DNA of 8,046 nucleotides from an uncultured Bacteroidales bacterium (GTDB lineage Bacteria > Bacteroidota > Bacteroidia > Bacteroidales > Paludibacteraceae), in the NCBI GenBank assembly GCA_945949375.1, contig CAMFEN010000036.1, positions 1 through 8,046 of the forward strand. The letters run 5' to 3'. The position numbers and the translations under genes were made by a program. This document shows, piece after piece, positions 5,851-8,046 of this stretch (positions are counted from its first letter, which is position 1; every line of letters begins with the position of its first letter). The notes beneath the pieces were generated by a model. The model made no database searches. It was not told where the DNA came from and saw nothing but the letters and a program-made list of their open reading frames with translations.

Positions 5851-7332
5851 CTACCGTCTCGCGCCCGAAAGCAGGTAGGTATGTCCTTGGTAGTGAATCA
5901 GTACTTGTCCGTTTTGTATCTCCTTTCTGCTTGCGTGGTGAGTGTTTGTCTCTGCATTGGTCATGCCATTTTGTATCGTTTCTGCACGAAACTCTATCTC
6001 TTGTGAAGGGAGGATACAGGGCGAAATGATATGCAGCGCTTCGCTGTTGGTCAGTGCTACGGGGATGGTTATTTCGCGTTGTTCACCCGGGAGTAAGCCT
6101 CGCAAGGATGTGGCAGAGGGCACTGCGTCGATAGCGAAATAGGCATCGCGATAGAGCGGCGCAATGCCCTCGTTATAGACCGTTAGGCGGGTCTCGCTTC
6201 CGTTGGTCTCGCAATGGGTTACCACCAGTCTGTAGCCTGTTGCCATACTTGCCTCGGCAAATCGCTCCACAGTGCCGTAGGTAGTGCCTGGTGCATCGTT
6301 GGCAATCATAAACGAAATGTGATACTTGGCAGCCGCCGCCTCCCATGTTACCCCATACATGCCCGCGGGATTGAGGAAGTTCTTTTGGTCTTTGGAGGTG
6401 TAATAACTGATTTCACCGCCGCACACTCCCCTCTGCCAGCGTGTTCCCTCACCCATCGCATTCCAACATTCTTCATTGTAACCATCGCCGGAGCCTATCT
6501 CATGCTCTTTGTGCATAAAAGAGTCATCGAAGAGTCCGAAGTTCAACGCCATCAGTGTCGCGTTGTTCAATATCGGCGTGTAGGAATCGTCGGCAGCATC
6601 GATGGATATCGCCCATGGTATTTGGAGCGTGGTATCGAGATGTTGCAAGAACGAAACCTGATAGTCTTTGGACGGGAAGTTGGTTCCTAACCGCAGGGTT
6701 GTTCCATAGATATGGTACTCCGACCAATGCCCGAAACCGACTTCGAGGAAAGCGATTCGGGGGTCGGTGTTGTAGCGCGCGGCGAAGTCGGTATAGAATT
6801 GGCGGGTGAACCATTGCAGTTCGGCATTGCTCCAGTCGGCATAGTAGGTGGGGCCATCGCCACCCGGATTGGCACTATAGGTTTCGTGGTAATCGCTCCT
6901 GTCTTTGATATACTGCGGCACTGCCGTAGTGCCCCGCTTGCCATCCACTTCCGTATCATCGGGGTACTCGTAGCGGAAGCGGAGGATGGCCTGGTGTCCG
7001 CGCGAAGAGATATCGTTCAGAATATCTTCCAGATATGCCCAATCGTAATCAATTTGTCCGTTGGTCTTTCCTTTGACCACACGACAGGGCAGGCAGTAGT
7101 GGAACTCCATGGATATGGTATGCTGATATTGCGCCATCCGCTCGTGGTCGCTCCACAGCACCAAGCCCGTCATAGGTTGCACATGCGTGATCTGCTTAGA
7201 GAGTTGCACGGGCGTAAAGTCAGACTCTGAGGTATAGGTGCTCTCCTGCTCTGCCGCATAAGCACTCCCAAACAGGCATAAACAAGCAGACAACAATAGA
7301 CATTGATGGACAAAATAAGTTGAGATTTTCAT
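5851..7332 (-). CDS. Secreted DUF4832-type TIM-barrel protein, possible glycoside hydrolase
   Basis: I start this gene at the ATG at 7332 because it opens a clear signal peptide (MKISTYFVHQ, a hydrophobic stretch, then SAYA-AEQ, cleavage near residue 27) and follows a promoter by 20 bases. An ATG at 7404 would add 24 residues and bury the signal. LSAC at 14-17 resembles a lipobox but lies mid-way in the hydrophobic core, so it is less likely to be used. The 493-residue chain resembles DUF4832 proteins: HVQPMTGLVLW near the N-terminus, LRFRYEYP at 117-124, FLEVGFGHWSEYH at 195-207 and CGGEISYY at 304-311. E197, E205 and E307 are candidate active-site acids of a (beta/alpha)8 fold. A beta-sandwich-like part follows from about 365. 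The last 25 residues (NGQVLIHYQGHTYLLSGAR) resemble a short tail common on exported Bacteroidales proteins. The substrate is unknown. The gene is monocistronic. Confidence 0.7.
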   Translation of the reverse strand: MKISTYFVHQCLLLSACLCLFGSAYAAEQESTYTSESDFTPVQLSKQITHVQPMTGLVLWSDHERMAQYQHTISMEFHYCLPCRVVKGKTNGQIDYDWAYLEDILNDISSRGHQAILRFRYEYPDDTEVDGKRGTTAVPQYIKDRSDYHETYSANPGGDGPTYYADWSNAELQWFTRQFYTDFAARYNTDPRIAFLEVGFGHWSEYHIYGTTLRLGTNFPSKDYQVSFLQHLDTTLQIPWAISIDAADDSYTPILNNATLMALNFGLFDDSFMHKEHEIGSGDGYNEECWNAMGEGTRWQRGVCGGEISYYTSKDQKNFLNPAGMYGVTWEAAAAKYHISFMIANDAPGTTYGTVERFAEASMATGYRLVVTHCETNGSETRLTVYNEGIAPLYRDAYFAIDAVPSATSLRGLLPGEQREITIPVALTNSEALHIISPCILPSQEIEFRAETIQNGMTNAETNTHHASRKEIQNGQVLIHYQGHTYLLSGARR

Positions 7333-7352
7333 ACTATTTGCTATTTTGGGTG

Positions 7353-7383
7353 CAAAGGTAGTAACATTTTTCCAAATGTGCAA
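7353..7383 (-). promoter_or_regulatory. Promoter of the secreted-protein gene
   Basis: On the minus strand TACCTTTG (7360-7353) fits the Bacteroidetes -7 element TAnnTTTG, with TTG (7383-7381) 20 bases upstream as the -33 element. The upstream part reads TTGCACATTTGG, closely like the purF promoter at 7621 (TTGCATATTTGC). The -7 element is 20 bases before the ATG at 7332, which supports that start. Confidence 0.6.
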
Positions 7384-7404
7384 GGGAGAGGATAGAAAAT
7401 ACAT

Positions 7405-7444
7405 AGGAGGCTTTCTAATAAGTCAAGTTAGGCAGCCTCTTTGT
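7405..7444. repeat. Dispersed hairpin repeat, copy 2
   Basis: AGGAGGCTTTCTAATAAGTC and the following AAGTTAGGCAGCCTCTTTGT (7405-7444) correspond to 1537-1578, including the same AAGTCAA loop. The stem is less perfect because of changes on the left arm (GTCTAAC to TTCTAAT). It lies between two divergent promoters, where a terminator is not expected, so it is better seen as a dispersed repeat. Confidence 0.75.
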
Positions 7445-7488
7445 GGATATATGTATTGTTTGCTCGGCTTTCTCTCTCGTCCTTTTTT

Positions 7489-7529
7489 CGAGTCGTTTTC
7501 GAGTCGTTTTCGAGTCGTTTTCGAGATTG
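7489..7529. repeat. 11-bp tandem repeat (CGAGTCGTTTT, 3.5 copies)
   Basis: Three perfect copies of CGAGTCGTTTT (7489-7521) are followed by CGAGATTG. The period equals that of the unrelated repeat at 5741-5770. It lies about 115 bases upstream of the purF promoter. On the minus strand it encodes a run of charged residues in a short open frame that I do not consider a gene. Confidence 0.85.
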
Positions 7530-7620
7530 ACGGTTTTTAGGTTCGGGACGTATAGAGTATTCGTATTGACAAGCGAAAGGCGACTTGGACTATAAATTGC
7601 TCTGATTTGGGAGTGGGGGC

Positions 7621-7651
7621 TTGCATATTTGCGAAAAAAGCAGTAATTTTG
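7621..7651 (+). promoter_or_regulatory. Promoter of purF
   Basis: TAATTTTG (7644-7651) fits the Bacteroidetes -7 element TAnnTTTG. TTG at 7621-7623 is a suitable -33 element 20 bases upstream. The predicted leader is about 108 bases long and contains a REP-like palindrome (7730-7757). I see no purine riboswitch or PurR-like operator. Confidence 0.6.
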
Positions 7652-7729
7652 CAGCGCGAAAACGTAAGTTGTGATTGACAAAGGACGATTTACGATTTCG
7701 ATTGAAGGTACAAGAAAAGTTTTGATACA

Positions 7730-7757
7730 CCGCAGGCGAGACGCCTGCGTCCCCAGT
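7730..7757. repeat. REP-like palindrome, copy 2, in the purF leader
   Basis: These 28 bases are identical to 1641-1668: arms CGCAGGCG (7731-7738) and CGCCTGCG (7742-7749) with loop AGA, then TCCCCAGT. The hairpin ends 17 bases before the purF ATG, close to where a ribosome would bind, and no Shine-Dalgarno sequence lies between. It may affect purF translation or be a neutral insertion. Confidence 0.75.
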
Positions 7758-7766
7758 GATTAGTTT

Positions 7767-8046
7767 ATGGAACCACTTAGACATGAGTGCGGTGTGGCGA
7801 TGATTCGCCTTCGCAAACCCCTGCATTATTATCAGGAGAAGTACGGGACATGGCAGTATGGCTTGAACAAGCTGTATCTGCTGATGGAGAAGCAACACAA
7901 CCGCGGGCAGGAAGGTGCGGGTATGGCTTGCGTGAAGATGCATGCCGCCGCGGGGGAAGAGTATATGTTCCGCGAACGAGCATTGGGCAGCGGGGCGATA
8001 ACGGAGATATTTGATAAAGCACACCGAGAGATTTACGATTTTCGAT
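7767..8046 (+). CDS. purF: Amidophosphoribosyltransferase, N-terminal part
   Basis: PurF makes 5-phosphoribosylamine from PRPP and glutamine, the first committed step of purine synthesis, in the cytoplasm. The gene runs off the window after 93 codons. The start ATG at 7767 gives MEPLRHECGVAMIRL, in which C8 is the class II glutamine amidotransferase nucleophile once the leader residues are removed. RGQEGAG at 46-52 is the conserved R-G-Q motif of the glutaminase site. The stretches YGTWQYGLNKLYLLMEKQHN (27-46) and EEYMFRERALGSGAITEIF (64-82) are characteristic of the long Bacteroidetes PurF variant, which is usually over 600 residues. No Shine-Dalgarno sequence is evident. A REP-like hairpin lies just upstream. 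G+C-rich codons match der and not the island genes. A PurF-like paralogue cannot be excluded from this fragment. Confidence 0.9.
   Translation, partial: MEPLRHECGVAMIRLRKPLHYYQEKYGTWQYGLNKLYLLMEKQHNRGQEGAGMACVKMHAAAGEEYMFRERALGSGAITEIFDKAHREIYDFR

Noticed and set aside
6214..7230. Plus-strand open frames of 84-172 residues opposite the secreted-protein gene
   Set aside because: They are antisense shadows of a G+C-rich gene that has a clear signal peptide and promoter on the minus strand.
7333..7404. 24-residue N-terminal extension of the secreted protein from the ATG at 7404
   Set aside because: It would place residues before a normal signal peptide and overlaps the predicted promoter (7383-7353).
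7415..7681. 88-residue minus-strand open frame with a Lys/Arg/Glu-rich C-terminal half
   Set aside because: Its charged stretch comes from the 11-bp tandem repeat, and it runs antisense across the purF promoter and the hairpin repeat.
7683..8046. Similarity between 7686-7702 and 8030-8046 (GATTTACGATTT-type sequence)
   Set aside because: The second copy is ordinary purF coding sequence (IYDFR) and the match is short and low in complexity, so it is probably coincidence.

Overview
The window looks like part of a Bacteroidales (Bacteroidota) chromosome. It opens in the end of a Der/EngA GTPase gene and closes in the start of a PurF gene of the Bacteroidetes type. Bacteroidetes-style promoter cores (TAnnTTTG) lie in front of several genes, and Shine-Dalgarno sequences are weak or absent. 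The two edge genes and the secreted-protein gene are visibly richer in G+C than the block between about 0.7 and 5.6 kb, which reads as an accessory insertion.

Layout: (1) 1-606, C-terminal part of der. (2) 709-1497, an internally deleted IS4-type insertion sequence with imperfect terminal inverted repeats and a likely target duplication; it retains only the C-terminal part of its transposase. (3) 1532-1701, a MITE-like palindromic module holding a strong hairpin and a REP-like palindrome. (4) 1733-5555, minus strand, three AT-rich genes in the order WYL regulator, HAD-domain protein, large nuclease-like protein. (5) 5559-5625, a second left end of the same IS family, abutting the WYL start codon, followed by an 11-bp tandem repeat. 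(6) 5851-7332, minus strand, a secreted TIM-barrel-like protein of DUF4832 type. (7) 7333-7766, a repeat-rich intergenic region with two diverging promoters, a second copy of the hairpin repeat, another 11-bp tandem repeat and a second REP-like palindrome. (8) 7767-8046, the 5' part of purF.

The most interesting part is the three-gene block. The 599-residue protein carries two separate D...ExK signatures: D181/E194/K196, and D449/E467/K469, the latter in a region resembling PGN_0703-type putative restriction endonucleases. It sits 4 nt behind a protein whose C-terminal half is a HAD phosphatase resembling those of the 'Swiss Army Knife' RNA repair families, and both follow a WYL transcription factor of the type often found controlling phage-defence loci. 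No methyltransferase is present in the window. My working hypothesis is a compact, WYL-controlled nuclease plus nucleic-acid-end-processing system, possibly anti-phage. The domain calls rest on motif reading without a database search, and the joint function is inference.
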